From contig JAGWAK010000014.1 in NCBI GenBank assembly GCA_021296435.1, positions 14,756 to 45,710 of the forward strand: 30,955 nucleotides of DNA. The letters are read 5' to 3'. The notes under the pieces were generated by a model that made no database searches, was not told where the DNA came from, and saw nothing but the letters and a program-made list of their open reading frames with translations. Shown one piece after another: positions 8,489 to 15,952 of the stretch. The translations under genes and the position numbers were made by a program. The DNA comes from Acidimicrobiia bacterium (GTDB lineage Bacteria > Actinomycetota > Acidimicrobiia > Acidimicrobiales > CATQHL01). The stretch's first letter is position 1; each line of letters starts with the position of its first letter.

Positions 8489-9892
8489 GTGAGCGACTTG
8501 ACCGACAGGCCTTCCGTCTGGTTCCACACCTTCGGGTGCAAGGCGAACCAGTACGATACCGAGCGGATCCGCCAGGCACTGGAGCTCCGCGGCGCGGAGA
8601 CGGCGCTCCACGCGGACGCCGCGGACGTCGCCGTGATCAACACGTGCACGGTGACGAACCAGGCGGACGCGAACGCGCGGCGACTCGTGCGCCGGCTGCG
8701 CCGCCAACGTCCGGATCTCCGCATCGTCGTCGCCGGCTGTTCAACCTCCTTTCGTGAAGCCGAGTATCACGCACTGGAAGAGGTGGATGGCGTTGTGCCG
8801 GGACACGACCCGTCCGCGGTCGCGCGACTCGTACCGCAATTGGGAGACGCCCCCCCGGCCGATCCCGTCACCGGCGTTTCGGACGCTTCGTTCGCCCCGC
8901 TGCGGCGGAATGCGCGCGGCACCCGGGCGTGGCTCAAGATCCAGGACGGGTGCGATCGGAAATGCTCGTTCTGCGCGACGCGGATTGCGCGCGGCGCCTC
9001 GGTCTCGCGCCCGGTCCACGAGGTCGTGGCGGAAGCCGCGGTCCTCGCGCGCACGCACCCGGAACTCGTGATCACCGGGATCCACATCGGCCACTACGGG
9101 AAGGACCTCGCCCCAGACTCCCGGCGCAATGGTCTCCGCGATCCCCGCGATGGCCGCCGCGCTCCCACGGGTCTCGCGACGCTGTGCGAACGGCTGCTCG
9201 AGGAAGTCCCCGCCCGCTTCCGCCTCTCCTCCATCGAGGCGACGGAAATCGACGACCGTCTCGTGGATCTGCTCGCGGAATCGGACGGACGTCTGGCGCC
9301 CCACCTGCACATCCCGCTGCAAAGCGGGTCCGACCGGGTGCTGCGCCTCATGCGCCGCTGGCACACGCGGGAGGCGTATCGCACAAGGGTGCTGGAGATC
9401 GCCGAGCGCCTGTGCGCCATCGGTTCCGGGGCCTTCGGCCTCGGCGCGGACATCATCGTCGGGTTCCCGGGAGAGGGGGAGGCGGAATTCGAGGAGACGC
9501 GCGCCATCTTGGAGGAGTTGCCGTACACCTACCTGCACGTCTTCCCCTATTCGGTGCGGGACGGAACCGTGGCGGCGAGCCTCCCGGACCGGGCGCCCGG
9601 GGACGTGGCGGCAGCCCGCTCCCGGACGCTGCGGGAAATCGGCCTCCGCAAGGGCCAGGCCTATGCGGCAACGCGCGCAGGCACGATGGCCGACATCGTC
9701 GTGGAAGGCCGGGACGACCGTGTCGCCGGCATGACGGGCGACTACCTGCGGGTCGATCTTCTCGGCCGCGCGATCCCCGGCGATCGCTTCTCCGCGCGCC
9801 TGCGAGGGCGCGCCGGGCGGCTGACGGCCGAAGTGCCGGCCGTGTCGGCCGAGGTATCGGCCAGCGCACTCGCGGTGGCCACGGACTGCTAA
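8489..9892 (+). CDS. mtaB: tRNA t6A37 methylthiotransferase (MtaB family)
   Basis: 467 aa. A radical SAM methylthiotransferase that adds a methylthio group to t6A at position 37 of ANN-decoding tRNAs. The N-terminal UPF0004 domain carries its three cluster cysteines in FGCKANQYD (C17), NTCTVTNQAD (C53) and AGCSTS (C84). The radical SAM motif is CDRKCSFC (C155, C159, C162). Further landmarks are ELVITGIHIGHYG, HLHIPLQSGSDRVLRLMRR and DIIVGFPGE. The C-terminal TRAM-like segment (about 390-450) is present. KCSFC and ITGIHIGHYG favour MtaB over MiaB or RimO. GTG 8489 is the start that places the FGCKAN motif at the usual distance; the ribosome site is weak. It converges on the SDR gene with 10 nt between stops. 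Confidence 0.88.
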   Translation: MSDLTDRPSVWFHTFGCKANQYDTERIRQALELRGAETALHADAADVAVINTCTVTNQADANARRLVRRLRRQRPDLRIVVAGCSTSFREAEYHALEEVDGVVPGHDPSAVARLVPQLGDAPPADPVTGVSDASFAPLRRNARGTRAWLKIQDGCDRKCSFCATRIARGASVSRPVHEVVAEAAVLARTHPELVITGIHIGHYGKDLAPDSRRNGLRDPRDGRRAPTGLATLCERLLEEVPARFRLSSIEATEIDDRLVDLLAESDGRLAPHLHIPLQSGSDRVLRLMRRWHTREAYRTRVLEIAERLCAIGSGAFGLGADIIVGFPGEGEAEFEETRAILEELPYTYLHVFPYSVRDGTVAASLPDRAPGDVAAARSRTLREIGLRKGQAYAATRAGTMADIVVEGRDDRVAGMTGDYLRVDLLGRAIPGDRFSARLRGRAGRLTAEVPAVSAEVSASALAVATDC

Positions 9893-9902
9893 GGCCGGCG
9901 CC

Positions 9903-10772
9903 TCAGCCCTCTGAACCCCCTGAGCGCCCGGCTGGAACGGTGCGCGGGCTCACCAGCGACTCCCCGCCGTCGACGACGATCACCGCGCCCGTGATCCAGT
10001 CTCCGCCCGGTGAGCACAGGAAGGCGATCATCTGCCCGATGTCGTGAGGGCGGCCCAGCCGCCCGGCGGGAATGAAACGCTCGGCGAACCCGGCGCCGGA
10101 GCGCGCGCCGAACATGTCGACGTCCTCGCTCGGGGGAGCCTCGAACGCCTTCTTCACGCCCTCCGTCGGGATCGGACCCGGCGCCACGGCGTTCACGTTG
10201 ATTCCGTCCCGCGCCCACTCGATGGCGAGCGTACGGGTGAGGGCGTCCACCCCCGCCTTGGCCGCCGTCGCGTGGGCCATGAGGGGCCAGCCCCGGTAAT
10301 GCAGCGTCATCGAGATCGACACGATGCGCCCGTACCCCTGCTCGGCCATGACGGGGTAGACCGCGCGACAGGCGTGGAAGGTGCCGAACAGGTCGATCTC
10401 CACCACGGCGCGCCATCCGTTCGGCGACAGTTCGGCCGTCGGCGCGTAGAAGTTGCCCGCCGCGTTGTTCACGAGGATGTCGATGGACCCGAGCGCGTCC
10501 CGCGTCTCGCGCACCGCGCGTTCGAGCGCCGCCGGCTCGCGCACGTCCCCGACGGTCGGGAGCGTCCGCACCCCGTGGGTCGAGGCGAGGCGCTCCGCTG
10601 CCTGCGCGACCCGCTCCTCGTTGCGGCTGAACACGCCCACGGAGGCGCCGGCCGCCGCCAGGCACTCCGCGATTCCGTACCCGATGCCGCTCCCGCCGCC
10701 GGTGATCAACGCGGTGCGGCCCGCGAGGACATCCGGTGCGAAGAGCGCGTCGGCTCTCGTTTTTTCGTCCAT
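9903..10772 (-). CDS. SDR oxidoreductase, 2,4-dienoyl-CoA reductase-like
   Basis: 289 aa short-chain dehydrogenase. The Rossmann motif TGGGSGIG (residues 24-31) and NNAAGNF (102-108) are clear. The usual YxxxK is absent: at the Tyr position there is alanine in HATAAKAGVDALTR (K172). This arrangement, together with NNAAGNF and APGPIPTEGVKKAF, is characteristic of the dienoyl-CoA reductase / peroxisomal enoyl-CoA reductase branch, which uses a different tyrosine and NADPH. So it probably reduces an unsaturated acyl-CoA in fatty-acid oxidation. It starts 10 nt after proline dehydrogenase and is the last gene of that unit, although the metabolic link with proline is not obvious. Another SDR substrate cannot be excluded. 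Confidence 0.8.
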   Translation of the reverse strand: MDEKTRADALFAPDVLAGRTALITGGGSGIGYGIAECLAAAGASVGVFSRNEERVAQAAERLASTHGVRTLPTVGDVREPAALERAVRETRDALGSIDILVNNAAGNFYAPTAELSPNGWRAVVEIDLFGTFHACRAVYPVMAEQGYGRIVSISMTLHYRGWPLMAHATAAKAGVDALTRTLAIEWARDGINVNAVAPGPIPTEGVKKAFEAPPSEDVDMFGARSGAGFAERFIPAGRLGRPHDIGQMIAFLCSPGGDWITGAVIVVDGGESLVSPRTVPAGRSGGSEG

Positions 10773-10782
10773 TCCAGCGGTC

Positions 10783-11709
10783 CTAGCGGAACATGCTGCG
10801 GGCGACGAACCATACGTTCGCGGGCCGTTCGGCCAGGCGACGCATGTACCAGGGGAACCACGCGGCCCCGTAGCTGATCAGCACCCGGAGCGGCGCGCCT
10901 TTGCTCACGAGCCTCCGCTGCTCGCGCCGTCCGATACCGTACAGCATTTCGATCTCGAACCGGCTGCCGTCGAGACCCGCCGCCCCCGCGTATGCGGAGA
11001 GCGGCCCGATCATCGCCGGATCGTGCGTCCCGAGCCCGAGGAATCCATCCCCTCCGTCGCCGAGGTGGTCGATGAGGCGCCGGGAGAGGGCGAGAAAGCT
11101 CTCGTCCACGTCCCGCTTGTCCGGAAAGGCGATCTCGGCGGGTTCGGCGTAGGCCCCCTTCACAAGCCGGATGCGGGGGCCGAATTCCATGAGGGACTCG
11201 AGGTCGTCCGCGGTCCGTCTGAGGTAGGACTGGATACAGAGTCCGACGTTCACGTGCCGGCGCCGAACCGCGCGGTAGAGAGAGAGCGTCGCTTCCGTGT
11301 AATACGACCCCTCCATGTCGATCCAGAGCGTGCCGCGGCCCTCGGCGCGCGCCGCGAGTTCCCCGACGTTCTCGACCGCGAGTTCCGGGTCCTGGTCGAG
11401 TCCGAGGTGGGTGGGCTTGATCGACACCTCCACGTCGAGCCCCATCTGCTCCGCCAGGTCCATGGCCCGCCCGTACTCGGCGACGGAATCGCGGGTCTCC
11501 TCCGCGGTCTCGACGTTCTCGCCCAGCGTGGTGACGAGGGTGGGAATGCCTTCCTCCCGAAGACGGGCGGCCTCGGAGAGTGCGTCCTCCAGCGTCTCGC
11601 CCGGCATGAACTTGCGCACCGCGCGCCGCACGAAGCGACGCTCGGGAAGGCGCTGCGAGAGCCACCGGTTCGTGGAAGCCCACAGCAGCACCTTCCGCAT
11701 CGTTTCCAT
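10783..11709 (-). CDS. proline dehydrogenase (monofunctional)
   Basis: 308 aa FAD enzyme that oxidises L-proline to pyrroline-5-carboxylate and passes electrons to the membrane quinone pool. Signature segments: LWIDMEGSYYTEATL, VGLCIQSYLRRTADDL, RIRLVKGAYAEPAEIAF with the substrate lysine, GTHDPAMI, and the C-terminal YGAAWFPWYMRRLAERPAN with the paired arginines that bind the proline carboxylate. Length suits the monofunctional Thermus/Deinococcus type; the P5C dehydrogenase half of PutA is not in the window. The frame is open 30 codons further up, but METMRKVLL at 11709 follows a GGAGG box and begins 22 nt after the cupredoxin stop. Middle gene of the cupredoxin / proline dehydrogenase / SDR unit. 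Confidence 0.88.
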   Translation of the reverse strand: METMRKVLLWASTNRWLSQRLPERRFVRRAVRKFMPGETLEDALSEAARLREEGIPTLVTTLGENVETAEETRDSVAEYGRAMDLAEQMGLDVEVSIKPTHLGLDQDPELAVENVGELAARAEGRGTLWIDMEGSYYTEATLSLYRAVRRRHVNVGLCIQSYLRRTADDLESLMEFGPRIRLVKGAYAEPAEIAFPDKRDVDESFLALSRRLIDHLGDGGDGFLGLGTHDPAMIGPLSAYAGAAGLDGSRFEIEMLYGIGRREQRRLVSKGAPLRVLISYGAAWFPWYMRRLAERPANVWFVARSMFR

Positions 11710-11731
11710 ATCCGGGCCGACCTCCGCCGAG

Positions 11732-12370
11732 CTAGCTCCGCAGCCCGGACTCGCCCGAGTCGGAGACGTCGAACCCGATCCACATCCCCGTGACCGCATG
11801 AGCCGGGACGGGGCACACCAGCGCGTACTCGCCGGCCGTCGAAGCCGTGAAGCTGATGCTCTCGGTGCCGCCGCCGGGGGCCGTGGCCTCCGTCATCGAA
11901 GTTGCGTTCGAGGTGATCGCGCCATCGAATACGGGCGTGGCGTCATCGAAGATCGCGGGGTAGCTCGCCGCCCGCTCGAGGACACCGACGCTGTGATAGT
12001 TGACGGGGTCCCGGTTCTCGAAGTTGACCGTGACGGTGTATCCCGCGGGCACGACGACCGTGGCTTCGCCGTTTGCGTAGCCGTTGAAGTTCCAGCGGTT
12101 GTTCGCGTCCGTCGAGCCCGCGACGAGATCGATCGTCACGGTACGTGCGCCGTCGTCCACCGAGATCCAGTCCGCCGCCATCGGGCCCGAAGCCGCCGCG
12201 GCTGCCTCCGTGGCGGGAGCCGGGGCGGGGGCCGGCGCCGGCGCCGGCTGGTCGCTCTCGCCGCCACCGCATCCGAAGAGGACGAACGTGCCCAGCGTCA
12301 TGCTCAGCGTCATGCCCGGGGTCATGCCCGGGGTCAATCGTGTCGATCGCTTCATCGTTCTATTCCACAT
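11732..12370 (-). CDS. sulfocyanin-like blue copper lipoprotein
   Basis: 212 aa. The signal peptide ends TFVLFGC, with lipobox cysteine C34, followed by a low-complexity AP-rich linker (about 41-60). The domain from about 68 on matches sulfocyanin (SoxE)-type cupredoxins: WNFNGYANGEATVVVPAG, VTVNFENRD, then NYHSVGV with ligand H126 and the CPVPAHAVTGMW loop with C186, H191 and M196. All four type-1 copper ligands are present. Role: periplasmic or membrane-anchored single-electron carrier. ATG 12370 is used because GGAG lies 9 nt upstream; MKRS at 12355 is possible. It leads a three-gene unit with proline dehydrogenase, so a link to its electron flow is conceivable but unproven. The signal peptide contains a 12-bp tandem repeat. 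Confidence 0.87.
   Translation of the reverse strand: MWNRTMKRSTRLTPGMTPGMTLSMTLGTFVLFGCGGGESDQPAPAPAPAPAPATEAAAAASGPMAADWISVDDGARTVTIDLVAGSTDANNRWNFNGYANGEATVVVPAGYTVTVNFENRDPVNYHSVGVLERAASYPAIFDDATPVFDGAITSNATSMTEATAPGGGTESISFTASTAGEYALVCPVPAHAVTGMWIGFDVSDSGESGLRS
12287..12334 (-). repeat. 12-bp tandem repeat inside the cupredoxin signal peptide
   Basis: Four successive 12-bp units: two identical (catgcccggggt at 12311-12322 and 12323-12334) and two diverged ones before them (12299-12310, 12287-12298). In the protein this gives a four-residue period, TPGM TPGM TLSM TLGT. The repeat stays in frame, so copy-number change would lengthen or shorten the signal peptide by four residues. Confidence 0.8.
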
Positions 12371-12776
12371 TCTATTCGACTCCAGAATTCTTGCGTAATG
12401 AGATTCGTTGGATGTGCGTCGGAGGCGCGTCCCCCGGCCCTTCGTGTTCCTGCCGCGTTCGTGCCGCGTTCGTGCCGGGCGAAGCGTCGGGAATATACAG
12501 GATCTCGGTCTCCCGGCTACGGTAGCGCACGCCGGAAAGCTCCCGGAAACTGGCGCGAGCCCGGGATGCGCCCCATACTAGCGCATTCAGGCGATTCCGG
12601 GGGATCCCCGTTCGATGGTCGCCACGACCTTTGCGCCAGCCGGATGTTTCCGCAGGCGCGAGATCCGTTCTCCGACCGACAACCCCCCGTTTCCCGACGC
12701 GGTCGATTCGGCCCCGGGGAGTCTCGAAGTCGCGAATCCGGTCCGGCTTCGCGGCATACAACAAAGAGCTGGTGCA
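12371..12776. other. 406-nt divergent gap: cupredoxin promoter and rho leader
   Basis: No convincing gene. An 11-bp direct repeat (tgccgcgttcg twice, about 12452-12473) and the AT-rich spot gaatatacagg near 12490 lie in the first half. The latter reads TATATT on the minus strand and is a possible -10 for the cupredoxin unit. A perfect palindrome GGGGATCCCC is at 12600-12609. The rho frame is open from ATG 12615, but 12615-12776 uses many A/T third positions, unlike the gene proper. I therefore read it as a long untranslated leader, which would fit rho autoregulation known in other bacteria. Confidence 0.45.
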
Positions 12777-14153
12777 TTGACGAACAACACATCACAGCCC
12801 CGTGGCGGCTCCCCGCGCGGGGGCGGAGGCCAACCCGGAGGCAAGGGGCAGCGCAAGGGACAGCCCAGGGGCCAGGCCAAGGGGTCCGGTGGCCGCGGCG
12901 GAAAGGGCCGGAACCGGCGCCGCCGTTCGCGCGGGCGCCGCAACCGGGGAGGACAGGGGCCCCGGCAGCAGCAGCCCGACCAGCAGGATACGGCCGCCGA
13001 AGTTCCGGAGGGTCCGAAGGACGGCTACCTGGGGCTCATCGAGCGGCTCGGCAACGGCACCGGGTTCATCCGCCGCCAGCACGCCGCGTACACCCCGAGC
13101 GACGACGACATCTACGTGAGCCCGAAGATCGTTTCGCGCTACGACCTGCGCACGGGAGACGAGATCTGCGGCCAGGCCGGCCGCCCCCCTCGCCCCGGCA
13201 AGAGTCCTCCGCTCAGGTATCTCCACACCGTCAACGGCCACCCTCCGGACCAACTCGGACGGCGCCGGCAGTTCGACCGCCTGAGCGCGATGCATCCCGA
13301 TCGGCGTTTGCGGCTGGAGTGCGGGCTCGAGCGCCGCGGACAGCCTGACTACACCAACCGGATCATCGATCTCATCTGTCCCATGGGGATGGGTCAGCGA
13401 TCTCTCATCGTCGCGCCCTCCAAGGCAGGGAAGACGATGGTTCTGCAGGCGATCGCCGAGGGCATCTCGAAGAACCACCCCGATTCCACGATCCTCATCC
13501 TCCTCGTCGACGAACGTCCCGAGGAAGTGACGGAGATGGAGGCGACGGGACTCGGCGAGGTCACCGCCTCGAGCTTCGACCACCGGGCCGAACGTCACGT
13601 GCAGGTCGCCGAGATGACACTCGAGCGCGCGCGGCGCCTCGCGGAGATGGAGCAGGATGTCGTCCTTATCCTCGATTCCATCACGCGGCTGGCGCGTGCG
13701 TACAACACGACGGAGGAGGGCAGCGGGCGCACGCTCACGGGCGGCATCGACGCGAACTCCCTCGAGAAGCCGAAGCGCTTCTTCGGCAGCGCGCGCTGCG
13801 TCCCGGAGAGCAAGGGCGGCGGATCGCTGACGATCATCGCGACGGCGCTCGTCGACACCGGCTCCCGCATGGATCAGGTGATCTTCGAGGAGTTCAAGGG
13901 GACGGGAAACAGCGAACTCGTCCTCGACCGGGATCTGTCGGACCGCCGGATCTTTCCGGCGATCGATCTCAACTCCAGCGCGACGCGACGCGAGGAGCGC
14001 CTGATGAGCGACGACGAACTCCTCGTCGCACAGGCGATGCGGCGCGAACTTAGCACCTACCCGCCTGTCGAAGCGATGCAGGAAGTCCTCGGCCTCATGC
14101 GCCAGACCGACTCGAACGAGGAACTCGTCTCGAAGCTGCGGCAGCGGATCTAG
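12777..14153 (+). CDS. rho: transcription termination factor Rho
   Basis: 458 aa from TTG 12777, or 512 from ATG 12615. TTG is preferred: AAAGAG is 8 nt upstream and the codon usage changes there. Rho is the hexameric RNA-dependent ATPase that ends untranslated transcripts. Residues 1 to about 65 are a disordered arm rich in G, R, Q and K (RGGSPRGGGGQPGGKG, NRRRRSRGRRNRGG) in place of the usual N-terminal helical domain. Then come the cold-shock RNA-binding domain (GYLGLIERLGNGTGFIRR, DIYVSPKIVSRYDLRTGD), Walker A APSKAGKT near 212-219 (serine where APPKAGKT is usual), Walker B VLILDSITRLARAYN, the Q-loop ALVDTGSRMDQVI and the R-loop EEFKGTGNSEL. It converges on trmJ; the two stops share CTAG. 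Confidence 0.95.
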   Translation: MTNNTSQPRGGSPRGGGGQPGGKGQRKGQPRGQAKGSGGRGGKGRNRRRRSRGRRNRGGQGPRQQQPDQQDTAAEVPEGPKDGYLGLIERLGNGTGFIRRQHAAYTPSDDDIYVSPKIVSRYDLRTGDEICGQAGRPPRPGKSPPLRYLHTVNGHPPDQLGRRRQFDRLSAMHPDRRLRLECGLERRGQPDYTNRIIDLICPMGMGQRSLIVAPSKAGKTMVLQAIAEGISKNHPDSTILILLVDERPEEVTEMEATGLGEVTASSFDHRAERHVQVAEMTLERARRLAEMEQDVVLILDSITRLARAYNTTEEGSGRTLTGGIDANSLEKPKRFFGSARCVPESKGGGSLTIIATALVDTGSRMDQVIFEEFKGTGNSELVLDRDLSDRRIFPAIDLNSSATRREERLMSDDELLVAQAMRRELSTYPPVEAMQEVLGLMRQTDSNEELVSKLRQRI

Positions 14154-14947
14154 TCGGCCGCCTCGGCCTTCGCGCGATCGCGGGCGCGTTTCTTCTCTCT
14201 CCGGGCAAAATTCAGCGTCTCGTAGGCCGTCGCGAGGATCAGGCCCAGTTCCCGCCGGTCGAGGTCCGCACGCTGAAACATGTTGCGGAAACTCCGCATC
14301 TTCGGGACCGGATCGATCCCCTGGAAGAGGCCGATCTCCTCCATGGCCCGCTCCCAGAGGCCGAAGAACTCCTCGAGTTCCGCGTGCGAGGCGGGCGGAG
14401 TCCGCCGGCGCCTCTTTCCGCCCAGGTCGCGCGCCTCCCAGTCGGCGGGGCCCAGCGCCGCCTTCCGCAGTTCGTACAGGATGATGACCGCCGCGTGAGC
14501 GAGGTTCATCGACGTGTGGTCGGGGTTCGTGGGGATGCACACGAGTCCGTGGCAGAGGTCGAGCGCCTCGTTGGAGAGGCCCCGGTCCTCGCGGCCGAAG
14601 ACGACGGCCAGTCCCCCCTCGCGGCCGCCGAGGCTCGCCGCCGCTTCTTCGGGGCTCCACCAGTCCTGCCGCGTGGAACGCCGTCGCGCCGTCGCCCCGA
14701 GCACATAACTCACGTCCGCGAGGGCGGAGGGGAGGTCGTCGAAGATGCGGATGCGTTCCACGACGTCCTCGGTGTCGTGCGCGATCCCGTCGATGCGCCG
14801 GGCATCGAACTCCGCGGGGTTCACGAGCCGGAGACGCGAAAGGCCCATGTTCTTCATCGCGCGAATCACGAGCGCGACGTTGACGACATTCTGCGGCTCG
14901 TGGAGGACGATGCAGGTCCGGTCGAGCCGTGTGCTGCGCTCGCTCAC
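14150..14947 (-). CDS. TrmH/TrmJ-family RNA 2'-O-methyltransferase
   Basis: 265 aa SPOUT methyltransferase, most like TrmJ, which methylates the ribose of residue 32 in tRNA anticodon loops using SAM. Motif 1 is CIVLHEPQNVVNVALVIRAMKNMGLSRLRLV, motif 2 is VVFGREDRGLSNEAL, and motif 3 is CIPTNPDHTSMNLAHAAVIILYELR, forming the trefoil-knot cofactor site. The basic C-terminus (REKKRARDRAKAEAAD) fits RNA binding. GTG 14947 is chosen because it overlaps the stop of the zinc-ribbon gene as GTGA, typical of translational coupling; ATG 14983 in the same frame would overlap that gene by 40 nt. Its last 4 nt overlap the convergent rho stop. The exact tRNA target is not determinable from sequence alone. 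Confidence 0.85.
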   Translation of the reverse strand: MSERSTRLDRTCIVLHEPQNVVNVALVIRAMKNMGLSRLRLVNPAEFDARRIDGIAHDTEDVVERIRIFDDLPSALADVSYVLGATARRRSTRQDWWSPEEAAASLGGREGGLAVVFGREDRGLSNEALDLCHGLVCIPTNPDHTSMNLAHAAVIILYELRKAALGPADWEARDLGGKRRRRTPPASHAELEEFFGLWERAMEEIGLFQGIDPVPKMRSFRNMFQRADLDRRELGLILATAYETLNFARREKKRARDRAKAEAAD

Positions 14948-15183
14948 TTCGGGGTCAGGCCCTCCGGGCGCGAACCCTTCCATTTGCGGCCGCGGCGCGG
15001 ACGGAGCGCGGGATATCCCGTCTCGCCGCAGCCGGGGCAGGCCTCCGTGTAGGCGCCGATCGCGTCGCCGCAGACCGCGCAGTGCACGCCTGCGTCGTGC
15101 GGGGCGAACGACAGCGGCTCGCCGCACTTCTGGCAGGTCTGATCGGACAACCCCACGGGACCGCCGCAATCCGGGCAGTCCAT
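14944..15183 (-). CDS. double zinc-ribbon protein
   Basis: 79 aa from ATG 15183, starting directly with the first metal knuckle: CPDCG, CQKCG, CAVCG and CPGCG at regular spacing make two four-cysteine zinc ribbons. A basic tail (RPRRGRKWKGSR) follows. An in-frame ATG at 15285 would add 34 residues that look unlike a domain (ERTREEEDPIGDQRNDTR); neither start has a strong ribosome site. The stop overlaps the trmJ GTG. Small zinc-ribbon proteins of this sort often bind nucleic acid or act as partner subunits; a role with the RNA methyltransferase is suggested only by coupling. I do not recognise a named family. Confidence 0.7.
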   Translation of the reverse strand: MDCPDCGGPVGLSDQTCQKCGEPLSFAPHDAGVHCAVCGDAIGAYTEACPGCGETGYPALRPRRGRKWKGSRPEGLTPK

Positions 15184-15258
15184 CCGCGTGTCGTTGCGCT
15201 GATCGCCGATCGGATCCTCCTCTTCGCGCGTCCTCTCCGGAGCATCGCGGGTCGCTCG

Positions 15259-15308
15259 ACCGTAGCTTGAGCGGAACCCGGCCATGCCGCAGGGCACAAA
15301 GCTACGGT
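15259..15308. promoter_or_regulatory. perfect 10-bp inverted repeat between divergent genes
   Basis: ACCGTAGCTT at 15259-15268 and AAGCTACGGT at 15299-15308 are perfect inverted copies, 30 nt apart, in the gap between the zinc-ribbon/trmJ unit and the VTT gene. The right arm ends at the ribosome site of the VTT gene. It could be a two-site operator or an mRNA hairpin that hides that ribosome site. Confidence 0.5.
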
Positions 15309-15318
15309 GGAGAGCGGT

Positions 15319-15948
15319 TTGCGACAGGATCAGGTCGACACACGCGTCGGGCCAGCGGTCTGGATCTGCGGCGGGCTGATGATCGCCACCGGCATCGTGA
15401 CGTCGATCCTCCTCCTGCGCGACTTCGAATCCGACAGCTACCTGTATCTCGCCTTCTACTCCATCCCGGCCAACACGGCGATCTCCGTCTTCCCCCACGA
15501 GCCGGTCCTCATCTACTTCGGGAAGGTCGCGGACCTGTGGCTCGCCGCGGCGTGGGCCACGCTCGGTACGGCGATTGCGGGGGCCATGGACCACCTCGTC
15601 TTCGTCCCTCTCCTGAACCTGCAGAACATCCGGGCATACAAGCGCAGGAAGTTCTACCGGACAGCGATCTCCTGGTTCATGAAGTGGCCCTTCGCCACCA
15701 TCGTGGCGACCGGCTTCGCGCCTATCCCCTTCTTCCCCTTCAAGTTCCTGGCGTTCTCGATTCAGTACCCCATGTGGAAGTGGATCGCGGCGCTGGTGGT
15801 CGCCCGTTTTCCCCGCTATTACCTTCTCGCTTTCCTCGGAGCTACGGTTCCGATCCCGAACTGGGTGCTGATCGCCTGCGTGGCCGTGGTGTTCGCGATG
15901 TACCTCGCGAAAGCCATCCCCGCGGGGTATAGGCGTTGGAGGCGTTGA
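15319..15948 (+). CDS. VTT-domain (DedA/YqaA-like) membrane protein
   Basis: 209 aa from TTG 15319, preceded by GGAGAG; GTG 15307 in the same frame gives four more residues but has a poorer ribosome site. Hydrophobic segments lie near PAVWICGGLMIATGIVTSILLL, DLWLAAAWATLGTAIAGAM, FATIVATGFAPIPFFPFKFLAF, WKWIAALVVARFPRYYLLAFLG and WVLIACVAVVFAMYL. The stretch PIPFFPFKFLAFSIQYPMWKW with ARFPRYYLLAFLG matches the VTT/SNARE-associated core seen in DedA and YqaA proteins, linked in other bacteria to lipid-carrier flipping. The precise role is unknown. The radical SAM gene begins 4 nt after its stop, with the GGAGG box inside this gene's end, so the two are coupled. Confidence 0.7.
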   Translation: MRQDQVDTRVGPAVWICGGLMIATGIVTSILLLRDFESDSYLYLAFYSIPANTAISVFPHEPVLIYFGKVADLWLAAAWATLGTAIAGAMDHLVFVPLLNLQNIRAYKRRKFYRTAISWFMKWPFATIVATGFAPIPFFPFKFLAFSIQYPMWKWIAALVVARFPRYYLLAFLGATVPIPNWVLIACVAVVFAMYLAKAIPAGYRRWRR

Positions 15949-15952
15949 TCGG

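Noticed and set aside
9903..10772. An inactive SDR because the YxxxK tyrosine is missing
   Set aside because: The dienoyl-CoA reductase branch normally lacks that tyrosine and keeps the lysine, so the pattern is expected.
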